A stretch of DNA of 10,334 nucleotides from Baffinella frigidus. Its lineage: Eukaryota; Cryptophyceae; Cryptomonadales; Baffinellaceae. The translations under genes were made by a program, and so were the position numbers. The stretch lies in assembly GCA_026770585.1 (NCBI GenBank), contig MU647032.1, forward strand, positions 140,336-150,669, given 5' to 3'. This document shows positions 10,252-10,334 of this stretch, one piece after another. The notes below the pieces were generated by a model that worked only from the letters and a program-made list of their open reading frames with translations, did not search any database and had not been told where the DNA came from. Numbering within the stretch: position 1 is the stretch's first letter; every line of letters begins with the position of its first letter.

Positions 10252-10334
10252 GTGTGTGGGGGGGGTAGGGTGTAGGGTTGAGGGTGTGTGGGGGGGGTAG
10301 GGTGTAGGGTGTAGGGTGTAGGGTGTAGGGTGTA
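10252..10334 (+). repeat. TGTAGGG variant array at the window end
   Basis: A segment GTGTGTGGGGGGGGTAGGGT (10251-10270) is repeated about 35 bp later (10285-10304). It then resolves into at least five consecutive TGTAGGG units that run to the last base. The array is cut by the window edge, so its full length is unknown. Confidence 0.9.

Overview
This window looks like a eukaryotic subtelomeric or interstitial-telomere region and holds no gene I can support. The main evidence is the plant/algal-type telomere repeat TTTAGGG. It occurs as clean arrays (1-49, 9000-9035, 9597-9660) and as many degenerate or variant arrays (TTTCGGG, TCTAGGG, TGTAGGG, TTGAGGG). TTTAGGG telomeres are known from land plants, most green algae, apicomplexans, dinoflagellates and some other protists. 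The sequence does not decide among these. All open frames are short (153 codons at most), and most run through microsatellites, minisatellites or telomeric arrays. I recognise no protein domain, rRNA or confident tRNA.

Layout. 1-225: telomeric array decaying into AT-rich DNA. 226-2000: degenerate ~30-bp minisatellite (core TTGTAAAGCRACTG), a ~200-bp segment present twice about 1 kb apart, a 23-bp x 6 perfect minisatellite, two palindromes and a GA microsatellite. 1681-4022: a dense series of short non-coding inverted-repeat elements resembling MITEs. 4221-5510: a higher-order repeat of about seven diverged copies around a GCTGACAATCCACGCCTGCG core, with two further elements inside it. 5511-6330: three tandem copies of a module in which G-strand telomere-like repeats face C-strand repeats across a conserved CGCCGCCGCC spacer. 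6355-7620: an inverted second copy of a 162-bp element, then a thrice-repeated ~55-bp unit mixed with telomere variants. 7654-8725: AT-rich foldback elements, a 24-bp coding-neutral minisatellite and a long hairpin flanked by direct repeats. 9000-10334: more TTTAGGG/TGTAGGG arrays, a 16-bp x 6 minisatellite and one more foldback element.

The most informative signal is the collection of about 13 inverted-repeat elements in some 8 kb. Two of them (3820-4022 and 5197-5390) are bounded by TA dinucleotides, and unoccupied paralogous sites elsewhere in the window keep a single TA. This is the signature of TA-targeting (Tc1/mariner-like) non-autonomous transposition. Another group of five shares a CCACAC-type terminus; two of those are exactly 162 bp and lie in opposite orientation 3.4 kb apart. 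No transposase is encoded here, so any mobilising enzyme must lie elsewhere. Nothing in the window supports a multi-gene biological system.
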